Source: Phycisphaerales bacterium (GTDB lineage Bacteria > Planctomycetota > Phycisphaerae > Phycisphaerales > UBA1924). From it: a DNA stretch of 64,000 bases. How positions within the stretch are numbered: position 1 is the first letter of the stretch; the number at the start of each line of letters is the position of its first letter. The notes under the pieces were generated by a model. That model was not told the DNA's origin. It ran no database searches and saw only the letters and a list, made by a program, of their open reading frames with translations. Below, one piece after another: positions 36,252-44,044 of this stretch. The stretch spans positions 23,016 through 87,015 of the forward strand of contig JADYXW010000010.1 in assembly GCA_020853975.1 (NCBI GenBank), written 5' to 3'. The translations under genes and the position numbers were made by a program.

Positions 36252-37171
36252 GAGAGCCCCCGGGAGGCGAGGGCGCGGAGGGCAACGAGGAAGAGGTGAG
36301 CGGCGGTACGGGCGGTGCGGCCTGCTTCATCGTGGGGCGGGGAGAGCTCCATGATGTCCAAGCACCGGACGCCGGGGAGTCTGAGAGCCGCGTCGAGGAG
36401 CGCGGCGACACGGCGGGGGGGGAGCCCGGCTGGGTTTGGGGCGCTCACCCCGGGCGCGGAGGAAGAGGAGAGGACGTCAAGATCAAGACTGACGAAGCGG
36501 GCACGGGCGGTGTCGTTCGTGGCATGGCGGAGGGCGCGGAGACTGGCGGGGAGGAACGAACCGCCCCGGTGCTGGAACCACGCGGCGTGCTCGGCGGAGT
36601 TGACGAAGGGGCTGAAGCCCATGAGGTGCAGGCGGCGGAGGGCGCAGTCCTCAAAGAGGCGGCGGAAGGGCATGCCGCTGCCGGGCTGCTCGCGGACATC
36701 GAGGTGCGCGTCGAAGTAGAGGCCGGAGTCGAGGGTGCGGCCGTGGGCGGCCTCGTGCTCGATGACGGCTCGGACGAAGGGGAAGGTGAGGTCGTGGCCG
36801 CCACCGATGGCGATGGGGAAGAGGCCACGGGCCAAGAGCTGGCGGGTGACACTGGTCACGCGGCGGTGGGTCTCGGAGAGCGCGGAGGCGTCGTGACCTG
36901 AGGCGGGGATGACGTTGCCGGCGTCGAAGACCGGGGGATAGGACCAGCCGTGGGGCTCGGCGACGCCGTAGCGTGCGAGGGCGGCGCGGAAGGCGTCGGG
37001 GCCGAGGGCGGCGCCGGGGCGTCCGGAGTTGAGGCGGACGCCGAGGTCGTCGGCGAGGCCAAGGATGGCGACGGAGCATCCGGCGGGATCCGCGATGCGG
37101 ACTCGGGAGGCGAGGCGGGAGGGGGGGATATCGGCGGGCCAGAGACCGGGCTGGGTGAGTGCTTCGAACAT
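36248..37171 (-). CDS. hutG: Formimidoylglutamase (arginase/agmatinase family)
   Basis: 307 residues; splits N-formimidoyl-glutamate into glutamate and formamide, following HutI. Ureohydrolase manganese motifs: IGGGHDLTFPFVRA, YFDAHLDVREQPGSGMPFRRLFE (in blocks) and FVSLDLDVLSSSSAPGVSAPNP (in blocks). The pairing with hutI supports HutG over arginase. ATG 37171 is used; the longer frame starts at a TTG inside the divergent gene. TACCAT at 37181-37186 (minus strand) ends 9 bases before the ATG and no Shine-Dalgarno is visible. Confidence 0.9.
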   Translation of the reverse strand: MFEALTQPGLWPADIPPSRLASRVRIADPAGCSVAILGLADDLGVRLNSGRPGAALGPDAFRAALARYGVAEPHGWSYPPVFDAGNVIPASGHDASALSETHRRVTSVTRQLLARGLFPIAIGGGHDLTFPFVRAVIEHEAAHGRTLDSGLYFDAHLDVREQPGSGMPFRRLFEDCALRRLHLMGFSPFVNSAEHAAWFQHRGGSFLPASLRALRHATNDTARARFVSLDLDVLSSSSAPGVSAPNPAGLPPRRVAALLDAALRLPGVRCLDIMELSPPHDEAGRTARTAAHLFLVALRALASRGLS

Positions 37172-37180
37172 CTGGGTTGC

Positions 37181-37186
37181 ATGGTA
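37181..37186 (-). promoter_or_regulatory. -10-like element of hutG-hutI, near-leaderless
   Basis: Reads TACCAT on the minus strand, 9 bases before ATG 37171, so the predicted transcript starts within about 2 bases of the start codon. No -35 is obvious. Confidence 0.4.
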
Positions 37187-37211
37187 CGGGTCGGCGCGGG
37201 AGAATGCAGGG

Positions 37212-37916
37212 GTGATCAAGCCGTTCCTCCGGGCTCACTGGTCGCACCTGTGCGTCATCTCGTATGACGTGCCCGAGGAGTTGCTGACCCCCTATCTGCC
37301 CCGGGGACTGACGCTGGACAGGCGGGAGGGGAAGTGCTTTGCGAGCCTGGTCGCGTTTGACTTTGAGAACGCGAGGGTGAAGGGGATCGCGTGGCCCGGA
37401 TTCCGCGAGTTTCCGGAGGTGAACCTGAGGTTCTACGCGCGGCGCGGGTCGGAGCGCGGGGTGGTGTTCGTGCGGGAGTATGTGCCGAGCCGCGTGGTAT
37501 CGTGGGTGGCGAGGCGGGTGTACAACGAGCCCTACGAGCGTGCGGCGATGACAAGCCGGATCCATCACACGATGGACGGGCTGGAGGTGAAGCACACGCT
37601 GGAGCGGGAGGGAAAGAAGAGCCGGATCATTGTGAGCGCGACGAAGGAGCCCCCGCTGCTGCCGGAGAGTGACGGGTGGGAGTCGTTCTTCATCGATCAG
37701 GAATGGGGGTTCGGAAAGGGCCGGCTGGGCGAGACGGTGCGATACCACGTGGTGCACCCGAGGTGGCTGGTGTACAAGGTGGAGTGGGCGGAGGTGCACG
37801 TGGACTGGGCGCGGCTGTACGGGGGCGCCTGGGCGTGCCTGAAGGGGCGCAAGCCGTGCTCGACCATTCTCGCGGAGGGGTCGGAGGTGGCGGTGTTTCC
37901 GGCGCAGCCGGTGTGA
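37212..37916 (+). CDS. DUF2071 (YqjF-like) family protein
   Basis: 234 residues, function unknown. The family pattern is present: FLRAHWSHLCVISYDVPEELLTPYLPRGLTLD (in blocks), VAFDFENARVKG, FPEVNLRFYARR and the closing YGGAWACLKG. These proteins have a beta-barrel related to acetoacetate decarboxylase (family knowledge). The start is GTG 37212, 40 bases from the divergent hutG start; the longer in-frame reading to 37029 runs through hutG. It ends 6 bases before the convergent metH stop. Confidence 0.85.
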   Translation: MIKPFLRAHWSHLCVISYDVPEELLTPYLPRGLTLDRREGKCFASLVAFDFENARVKGIAWPGFREFPEVNLRFYARRGSERGVVFVREYVPSRVVSWVARRVYNEPYERAAMTSRIHHTMDGLEVKHTLEREGKKSRIIVSATKEPPLLPESDGWESFFIDQEWGFGKGRLGETVRYHVVHPRWLVYKVEWAEVHVDWARLYGGAWACLKGRKPCSTILAEGSEVAVFPAQPV

Positions 37917-37922
37917 CGCCCC

Positions 37923-40900
37923 TCAGACGTTGAAGTACTTCGCCTCGGGGTGGTGGACGATGATGGCGCTGGTGCTCTGCTCGGGGTCGATCTGCCAGTT
38001 TTCGGTGAGGCGGCAACCGATACGGGCGGGGTCCAGGAGCGCGAAGAGCTTCTCCTGGTCCTCCATGCGCGGGCAGGCGGGATAGCCGAAGGAGTAGCGG
38101 CTGCCCTGGTAGTGCTGGGTGAAGAGCTCCTTGACGCGCGGGCTGTCGAGGTGGCCGATGCCGAGCTCCTGGCGCATGCGTTTGTGCCAGAACTCGGCGA
38201 GCGCCTCGGCGGTTTCGACGCCCAGGCCGTGGAGGTAGAGGTACTCGGTGTAGTTGTTGGCCCCGAAGAGCTCCTGGGCGGCTTCGCTGGCGCGTGGGCC
38301 CATGGTGACACAAGAGAGGCCAAGGACGTCGCGCTCGCCTGATTCGAGGGGGCGGAAGAAGTCTGAGATGCAGAGGCGGCGCTTGTCGGGTTGGCGCGGG
38401 AAGGTGAAGCGGAGGAGCTCTCGCGAGGTGGAAGCGGGGTCCCAGATGATGAGGTCGTTGCCGACGGAGTTGCACGGGAAGTAGCCGTAGACGACCGAGG
38501 GGAGGAGGATGCGCTGGTCGCGGCAGTGGGCCTTGAGTCGCTCGAAGATCGGGGTGATCTTGTCCTCGAGCACAGCGTCGTAGTCGGCGTCGGAGAGGGC
38601 ACCCTTCTTGACCTGCCACTGACCCCGGAAGAGCGCGACGGGGTTGATGAAGGGGTAGATGTCGCCGAGGTCGAGGCCATCGACAACGCGCGAGCCCCAG
38701 AAAGGGGGCGTGGGGACGGGGACTGAGGTGGAGACATCGGAGCGCTGGACGGGAAGGCCGGGTGCGGGCAGGTCGGGGGCTGCGAGCTTTTCGGCACGGG
38801 AGCGGTTGATGGCATCCTCGGCGCGGGAGCGTTTGGACTGGCGGTCGTCGATCTCGATGTCGAGCTCTGCGGCACGGCCTGAGGTAAGGATGTCCATGGT
38901 GCGGAGGCCATCGAAGGCGTCCTTTCCGTAGTAGACGTCGCCCTCGTAGGTGTCGCGGAGGTGGCTCTCGCAATAGTGGCGTGTGAGGGCGGCGCCGCCG
39001 AGGATGACGACGGGGCGCAGGCCCTGATCGTTGAGGGTGCGGAGGTTCTCCTCCATGACGTTGACGGACTTGACGAGGAGGCCCGACATGCCGATGGCGT
39101 CGGCCTTGTGGTCCTTCCAGGCCTTCACGATCTCGTCGATGGGCTGCTTGATGCCGAGGTTGACGACGCGGTAGCCGTTGTTGGTGAGGATGATGTCGAC
39201 GAGGTTCTTGCCGATGTCGTGAACGTCGCCCTTGACGGTGGCGAGGACCAGGGTGCCCTTGCTCTGGCCCGAGGCGCGCTCCATGTGGGGTTCGAGGAGG
39301 GAGACGGCGGCCTTCATGACCTCGGCGGACTGGAGGACAAAAGGGAGCTGCATCTTGCCGGAGCCGAAGAGGTCGCCCACGGTCTTCATGCCGTCGAGCA
39401 GGTGGTCGTTGATGATGGCGAGCGGGGCGTAGAGGGTGAGGGCCTCGGCGATCGTGTCTGCGAGGCGTTCCTTCTCACCATCGACGATGTGAGCGCGGAG
39501 GCGCTCGTCGAGGGTGAGGGCCTTCGCGGGGCCGGCGGAGGCGGCGGGCCCGGCGGCGTCCTTGAAGAGCTCGATGAAGGCCTGGAGGGGGTCGTGGCCC
39601 TCGCGGCGGCGGTCATAAATGAGGTCGAGCGCCGCGTTCCACTGGTCGTCGGGGATGCGCGTGCGGGGGAGGATCTTGCTGAAGTGGATGATGGCGCTGG
39701 TGAGGCCGGCCTGCTGGAGCTCGTAGAGGAAGGCGCTGTTGAGCACGACCCGGGCCGCGGGGCGCAGGCCGAATGAGACGTTCGAGAGCCCCACGGTGGT
39801 CTGGCATTCGGGGAAGGCCCGGGCGATGAGGCGGACGCCCTCGATGGTCTCCAGGGCGCTCCTGCGGTCGGACTCCATGCCCGTGGAGACCGGGAGCACG
39901 AGGGGGTCGAAGAGGATGTCCGCGGGCGCGAGGCCGTGGTGATGGACCGCGCGGTCGTAGGCGCGGCGGGCGATGGCGAGCTTGCGGTCGGCGGTGCGGG
40001 CCATCGAGGCTTCTTTGTCCTCGTCGATGGAGCCGATGACCAGGCCCGCGCCGTAGCGGAGGGCGAGGTCGCAGACCTCGTCGAACTTGTGGTCGCCCTC
40101 CTCGAAGTTGGCGGAGTTGATGATGCACTTGCCGCCCGCGTGGCGGAGGCCTGACTCGATGGTGCGGAGCTGGGTCGAGTCGAGCATGAGCGGGGCGTTG
40201 ACCTGTCGCACGACACGGGAGACCACCTGGGCCATGTCGGAGGCGTTGTCGCGGCCCGCGTAATCGACGTTGAGATCCAGGACGTGCGCGCCGTCGTGGC
40301 GGACCTGCTCGCGGGCGAGGCTGACGATGCCGTCCCAGTCCTCGGCTTCGAGGAGTTTCTTGAACGCACGGCTGCCGCTGGCGTTCATGCGTTCGCCCAC
40401 GATGAGGATGGAGGTGTCCTGGCGATATTCCTGCGGGAGGTAGAGGCTGGTAACCGCGGGCCTGGGGGCGCTGACGGTGACGGATCGTGCGGTGCCCTTT
40501 GAGAGGTGCTCTTCGACCTGATCGACGAGGAGGCGGATGTGATCGGGCGTGGTGCCGCAGCAGCCCCCCACAATGCGCACCCGGTCGTGGTCGAGGAAGC
40601 GTCGCATGGCGGTCGCGAAGGGCTGTGGGGCGAGGGGGAACTCGGCGCGGCCGTCACGGAGAACGGGCAGGCCGGCGTTGGGCATGACGGAAACGGCGCG
40701 GGAGACGCCGGCGCGACCCATGGCGGCCCAGTTGGCGCCGAGCCAGTGGACGTGCTCGGTCATCTCCGTGGGGCCGGTGGCGCAGTTGAGGCCCAGGGAG
40801 GCGATGGGGTAGCCGGCGAGAGCGTGGGCGACGGCGGCGATCTCCGTGCCCAGGAGCATGCTGCCCGTGGTCTCGATGGTGACCGAGACGAGGATGGGGA

Positions 40901-41462
40901 TGTCCTGCGGGGACTTGCCGACCTCGGAGAGTGCCGCGGTGACGGCGTTGATGGCGCACTTGACCTGGAGGAGGTCCTGGCTGGTCTCGATGATGAAGCA
41001 GTCGATGCCCCCCGCGAGCAGGCCGAGCGCCTGGGTGCGGTAGGACTCGAACATCGAGGTCCAATCGATGTTGCCCAGGGTGATGAGCTTTGTGCCCGGG
41101 CCCATGGAGCCGGCGACGAAGCGCGGGCGCTCGCGTGTGGTGTGACGATCCGCGACGGCGCGGGCGAGCTCGGCGGCGGCCTTGTTGATCTCGTGGCAAC
41201 GGTCCTGGAGTTCGAACTCGGCGAGCACGTGGGGCATGCCGCCGAAGGTGCAGGTTTCAAGGACGTCGGCGCCGGCGGCGAGAAACGAGTCGTGGATGTC
41301 GGAGACGACGTCCGGGCGGGCGAGGACGAGAACCTCCGGGCAGTTTTCCTTGCCCCAGAAGTCGCGCTGCACGTCGAGGTTCTTGGCGTGGGTTGCCGTG
41401 CCCATGGCGCCGTCGAAGACGATGGGGCGGCGGGCGAGGAGTTGAAGGAATGGGGAAGTCAT
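37923..41462 (-). CDS. metH: Cobalamin-dependent methionine synthase
   Basis: 1179 residues, full-length MetH. Domains in order: homocysteine-binding barrel (1-330) with zinc cysteines Cys227 (NCATGP) and Cys301/Cys302 (GGCCGTTP); pterin-binding barrel (about 355-640, VGERMNASGSRAFK, DLNVDYAGRDN); B12 cap (about 660-750); B12-binding Rossmann domain with axial His748 in DVHDIGKN; AdoMet reactivation domain (about 930-1179), with FGYPACPRMEDQ near its end. Methyl goes from methyltetrahydrofolate to homocysteine. ATG 41462 gives the family start; a 53-residue upstream extension would cover a palindromic operator and is rejected. I see no SAM or cobalamin riboswitch in the 152-base gap to map. 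Confidence 0.97.
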   Translation of the reverse strand: MTSPFLQLLARRPIVFDGAMGTATHAKNLDVQRDFWGKENCPEVLVLARPDVVSDIHDSFLAAGADVLETCTFGGMPHVLAEFELQDRCHEINKAAAELARAVADRHTTRERPRFVAGSMGPGTKLITLGNIDWTSMFESYRTQALGLLAGGIDCFIIETSQDLLQVKCAINAVTAALSEVGKSPQDIPILVSVTIETTGSMLLGTEIAAVAHALAGYPIASLGLNCATGPTEMTEHVHWLGANWAAMGRAGVSRAVSVMPNAGLPVLRDGRAEFPLAPQPFATAMRRFLDHDRVRIVGGCCGTTPDHIRLLVDQVEEHLSKGTARSVTVSAPRPAVTSLYLPQEYRQDTSILIVGERMNASGSRAFKKLLEAEDWDGIVSLAREQVRHDGAHVLDLNVDYAGRDNASDMAQVVSRVVRQVNAPLMLDSTQLRTIESGLRHAGGKCIINSANFEEGDHKFDEVCDLALRYGAGLVIGSIDEDKEASMARTADRKLAIARRAYDRAVHHHGLAPADILFDPLVLPVSTGMESDRRSALETIEGVRLIARAFPECQTTVGLSNVSFGLRPAARVVLNSAFLYELQQAGLTSAIIHFSKILPRTRIPDDQWNAALDLIYDRRREGHDPLQAFIELFKDAAGPAASAGPAKALTLDERLRAHIVDGEKERLADTIAEALTLYAPLAIINDHLLDGMKTVGDLFGSGKMQLPFVLQSAEVMKAAVSLLEPHMERASGQSKGTLVLATVKGDVHDIGKNLVDIILTNNGYRVVNLGIKQPIDEIVKAWKDHKADAIGMSGLLVKSVNVMEENLRTLNDQGLRPVVILGGAALTRHYCESHLRDTYEGDVYYGKDAFDGLRTMDILTSGRAAELDIEIDDRQSKRSRAEDAINRSRAEKLAAPDLPAPGLPVQRSDVSTSVPVPTPPFWGSRVVDGLDLGDIYPFINPVALFRGQWQVKKGALSDADYDAVLEDKITPIFERLKAHCRDQRILLPSVVYGYFPCNSVGNDLIIWDPASTSRELLRFTFPRQPDKRRLCISDFFRPLESGERDVLGLSCVTMGPRASEAAQELFGANNYTEYLYLHGLGVETAEALAEFWHKRMRQELGIGHLDSPRVKELFTQHYQGSRYSFGYPACPRMEDQEKLFALLDPARIGCRLTENWQIDPEQSTSAIIVHHPEAKYFNV

Positions 41463-41481
41463 GGGGCTGGCTTTATCCTTA

Positions 41482-41499
41482 CATCCGGATGAACGGATG
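41482..41499. promoter_or_regulatory. Palindrome with repeat upstream of metH, candidate operator
   Basis: CATCCGGATG (41482-41491) is a perfect 10-base palindrome; two bases later CGGATG is repeated (41494-41499). It lies 20-37 bases before metH. A methionine- or SAH-responsive repressor could bind here; the regulator is not in the window. Confidence 0.4.
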
Positions 41500-41600
41500 A
41501 TAGCGTGGTTAGAGTTGGCGGCAAGGCTGAGGGGAGAGGTGTTATCGGCACTGCGGTGATGTTGGGAGGGGAAGAAAGGGCAGGCGCCGGGAACGACTAC

Positions 41601-41606
41601 TACCAT
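41601..41606 (+). promoter_or_regulatory. -10-like element of map, leaderless
   Basis: TACCAT ends 8 bases before ATG 41615; no Shine-Dalgarno is present (the gap reads CGGCCCCG). Confidence 0.45.
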
Positions 41607-41614
41607 CGGCCCCG

Positions 41615-42481
41615 ATGGCAACGGTTCCGTGCTTGAATGAGTCAGAGGCGGCGGCGGCGCACGCCGCGGCGCGCAAGGTCGTGGAGACGCACCAGCGGCT
41701 GGCGGACTGGCTGCGGGTGGGGATGACGCTGGCGCAGATCGACGCGTTCGTGGCGAAGACGCTGGCGGACATAGGTTGCCGCTCGTGCTTTCTGGGGTAC
41801 CCGGTGGCGGGGCACCTGCCGTTTCCGTCGCACGCGTGTCTGAGCGTGAACGAGTGTGTGGTGCACGGGCACGCAGCGTACCGGAAGCAGGCGCTGCAGC
41901 ATGGGGACGTGCTGAAAATCGACATCGGGGTGTGGCACCACGGCTGGGTGGGCGATGCGGCCTGGACGTACTCGGTGGGGAAGCCCTCAGCGGAGATTCG
42001 GCGGCTGATGGACTGCGGCAAGGAGTCGCTGGCGGCGGGGATCGAGCAACTGCGTGCTGGGCGGAAGTACATGGAGTGGGCGATCGCGGTGCAGGACTGT
42101 GTCGAGAAGAAGTATGGGTATCGGTGCGTGGAGAACTGGGGTGGGCACGGGATCGGGCGAAAGGTGGACGAGAAGGGGAAGCGCGGGCTGCACCTGCCCC
42201 CTCACCTCCTGAACCACCGGCCCAAGACGGGTTCGCCCTGGTCTGAGGCGGGGCACGTGTGGAAGGCGGGGAACCTGATCGCGGTGGAGCCGATGATCGC
42301 GGTGGGTACCGGGGAGACGGTGCAGAAGCCCAGCGAGTATGCGCCGAGGCTGCATGACTGGCCGGTGTACTCGGCGGACGGCTCGATGACGGTGCACTAC
42401 GAGCACGACGTGCTGATTGCGGAGGACGGGCCTCGGGTGCTCACAGCGGGGTTGGAGGCGCTTCGGGACGAGATTGAGTGA
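41615..42481 (+). CDS. map: Type I methionyl aminopeptidase
   Basis: 288 residues; removes the N-terminal Met of new proteins. All five metal ligands are visible: Asp103 (KIDIGVW), Asp114 (VGDAAW), His178 (GGHGIG), Glu225 (VEPM) and Glu263 (HYEHDV). The substrate His is in the HGHAAY/HLP region. Compared with E. coli Map it carries an insert of about 20 residues after the GHGIG block (KGKRGLHLPPHLLNHRPKTG region). It is divergent from metH. Its last 41 bases overlap the convergent gene at 42441. Confidence 0.94.
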   Translation: MATVPCLNESEAAAAHAAARKVVETHQRLADWLRVGMTLAQIDAFVAKTLADIGCRSCFLGYPVAGHLPFPSHACLSVNECVVHGHAAYRKQALQHGDVLKIDIGVWHHGWVGDAAWTYSVGKPSAEIRRLMDCGKESLAAGIEQLRAGRKYMEWAIAVQDCVEKKYGYRCVENWGGHGIGRKVDEKGKRGLHLPPHLLNHRPKTGSPWSEAGHVWKAGNLIAVEPMIAVGTGETVQKPSEYAPRLHDWPVYSADGSMTVHYEHDVLIAEDGPRVLTAGLEALRDEIE

Positions 42482-42935
42482 GGGGGAGGGCGCGCCAGCG
42501 GTGGGCGCATTCGGGGCAGGGCGCCAGGCCGGATGCGCCTGGGGTGGCGCCGGTCATGTCGAAGCCGCACCCGCCGCAGCGGCCGAGCCTGCGGCGCGTG
42601 GAGGCGAGTTCCCAATCGAGGCGGAGGAGCCACTCGCGGGCGAGCGTGCGCGCGAGCCAGACGAGGAAGGCGAGTATGAACAGCGCGCCCACCGTGAGCG
42701 CGACGCGGGCCGCCAGGCTGAAGGCGTTGCCGTTGTAGGCGAGCCACATGCCAGGGACCATCATGGCGCAGGGCGCGAGGGCAGCGGCCAGCAGGGCATG
42801 CGGGAGGAGCGAGGTAAGGATGCGCCGGGCGGCGCCGGTGAGGGGGCCCGTATCGGTGCGGTCACGCACGACGCGGAGCGGCGTGCCGGCGTCGTCGGAG
42901 AGGATGTGGCGGCCTGATGCGTTGGGCGGTGTCAT
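42441..42935 (-). CDS. Small membrane protein with C-terminal zinc-ribbon-like motif
   Basis: 164 residues, family not recognised. Two membrane helices (about residues 43-68 and 75-95) are followed by a basic stretch and a four-cysteine motif CGGCGFDMTG...CPECAHRW (CxxC-x15-CxxC spacing class), as in short planctomycete zinc ribbons. ATG 42935 is 44 bases from the divergent trpA start. The coding frame overlaps the end of map by 41 bases in antisense, an arrangement that leaves no terminator between them. Confidence 0.65.
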   Translation of the reverse strand: MTPPNASGRHILSDDAGTPLRVVRDRTDTGPLTGAARRILTSLLPHALLAAALAPCAMMVPGMWLAYNGNAFSLAARVALTVGALFILAFLVWLARTLAREWLLRLDWELASTRRRLGRCGGCGFDMTGATPGASGLAPCPECAHRWRALPLTQSRPEAPPTPL

Positions 42936-42963
42936 GAGGCGGGGTGGGCGCGAGGGGCACCGG

Positions 42964-42973
42964 ATCCTACAGT
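42964..42973. promoter_or_regulatory. Symmetric bidirectional promoter between trpA and the zinc-ribbon gene
   Basis: ATCCTACAGT contains TACAGT on the plus strand (42968-42973, 6 bases before the trpA ATG) and TAGGAT on the minus strand (42964-42969). The two -10 boxes overlap by two bases, as in bidirectional core promoters described in bacteria. trpA would be leaderless; the minus transcript would have a leader of about 22 bases. Confidence 0.45.
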
Positions 42974-42979
42974 GGGGGA

Positions 42980-43837
42980 ATGCCGCGGATTGACACGATC
43001 TTTGATGAGCTGCGGGCGGGCGGGGAGAAGGCGCTGATGCCGTTTGTGTGCGCGGGATACCCGGCGCCTGGGGCGTTGGGGCCTGTGCTGGGATCGCTGA
43101 AGGGGGCGGGGGCGCGGATCGTGGAGGTGGGGATTCCGTACTCGGACCCGATCGCCGACGGGCCGGTGATCGCGGCGGCGATGCACAAGGCGCTTGCGAA
43201 CGGGACGACGGTGGCGCGCGTGTTTGGCCAGGTGCGGGCGTTTCGGGCGGGGGAAGGCGGGGAGGCGGCGGGTGTGCGCGACGCGATGGTGAAGGAGATG
43301 CTGGGGGGCGAGTCGCCGCCTCTCGGGCTGGTCGCGATGGTGAGCGTGTCGATCGTGCACCGGTGCGGGGGGCTGGAAGGGTTCCCGAAGCGGGCGGCGG
43401 ACGCCGGGTTTGACGCGGTGCTGGTGCCGGACCTGACTGTGGAGGACTCGGAACCCCTGGTGGCGGCGGCGGCGAAGGCTGGGGTGAACGTCCCGATGCT
43501 GATCGCACCCTCGACGAGCAAGGCGCGGGCGGAGCGGATCGTGAAGACGTGCACGGGGTTTGTATACCTGCTCGCGAGAGCGGGGACAACGGGTGAGAGC
43601 GCCGAGGCCCCGGATGTGGGCGCGAAGATCGGGCACCTTCGTGGGATGACGGAGCTGCCCATCGTGGTGGGGTTTGGGATCTCGACGGCGGCGCAGGTGC
43701 GGGCGGCTGTTCGGCACGCGGATGGGGTAATCGTCGGGAGCGCCCTGGTACGGCGGATGGGGGCGGCAGGAGGGCAACCCCCGGAAGCGGCGGTGCGGGG
43801 GCTGATGGGAGAGCTTTCGGCGGGACTGGCGGGGTAG
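42980..43837 (+). CDS. trpA: Tryptophan synthase alpha subunit
   Basis: 285 residues; cleaves indole-3-glycerol phosphate to indole for the beta subunit. Catalytic Glu49 (VEVGIPYSDP) and Asp60 (PIADGP) are in place, along with the YLLARAGTTG loop and the VVGFGIS phosphate-binding strand. An insert of about 20 residues (RAGEGGEAAGVRDAMVKEML, residues 92-115) is longer than in E. coli. trpB and other trp genes are not adjacent. ATG 42980 has no Shine-Dalgarno and lies 6 bases after TACAGT. Confidence 0.94.
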   Translation: MPRIDTIFDELRAGGEKALMPFVCAGYPAPGALGPVLGSLKGAGARIVEVGIPYSDPIADGPVIAAAMHKALANGTTVARVFGQVRAFRAGEGGEAAGVRDAMVKEMLGGESPPLGLVAMVSVSIVHRCGGLEGFPKRAADAGFDAVLVPDLTVEDSEPLVAAAAKAGVNVPMLIAPSTSKARAERIVKTCTGFVYLLARAGTTGESAEAPDVGAKIGHLRGMTELPIVVGFGISTAAQVRAAVRHADGVIVGSALVRRMGAAGGQPPEAAVRGLMGELSAGLAG

Positions 43838-43978
43838 GGACTGGCGGGGTCGTGGGGGCGGGAACGGGGCAAGCGACAGGGAATCCGTGCGGGGGGCTTG
43901 TCCGCCCGGGGCACGCCGCCACAATGTCTAGTCCGGGAGGGGCCTGTCTGGCCCGAAGCACAACGGACGAAGGAATCG

Positions 43979-44005
43979 CCCCGTCGCGGATGGTCCGCGG
44001 CGGGG
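43979..44005 (+). promoter_or_regulatory. Long hairpin upstream of glutamine synthetase III
   Basis: A 12-bp stem (one G-U pair) with a 3-base loop TGG: CCCCGTCGCGGA pairs with TCCGCGGCGGGG. It lies 39 bases before ATG 44045 and has no T-run, so it is more likely a leader structure than a terminator. Confidence 0.45.
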
Positions 44006-44044
44006 ATCGCACAGGCCCGGGCGCGGAGCGCCCAAGGGAGTGTC

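Noticed and set aside
34977..37171. Arginase or agmatinase instead of HutG
   Set aside because: The ATGA-coupled hutI gene makes formimidoylglutamase the better call.
37923..41621. Longer metH start at 41621
   Set aside because: The 53 extra residues do not match MetH and would overlap the start of map and the palindromic operator.
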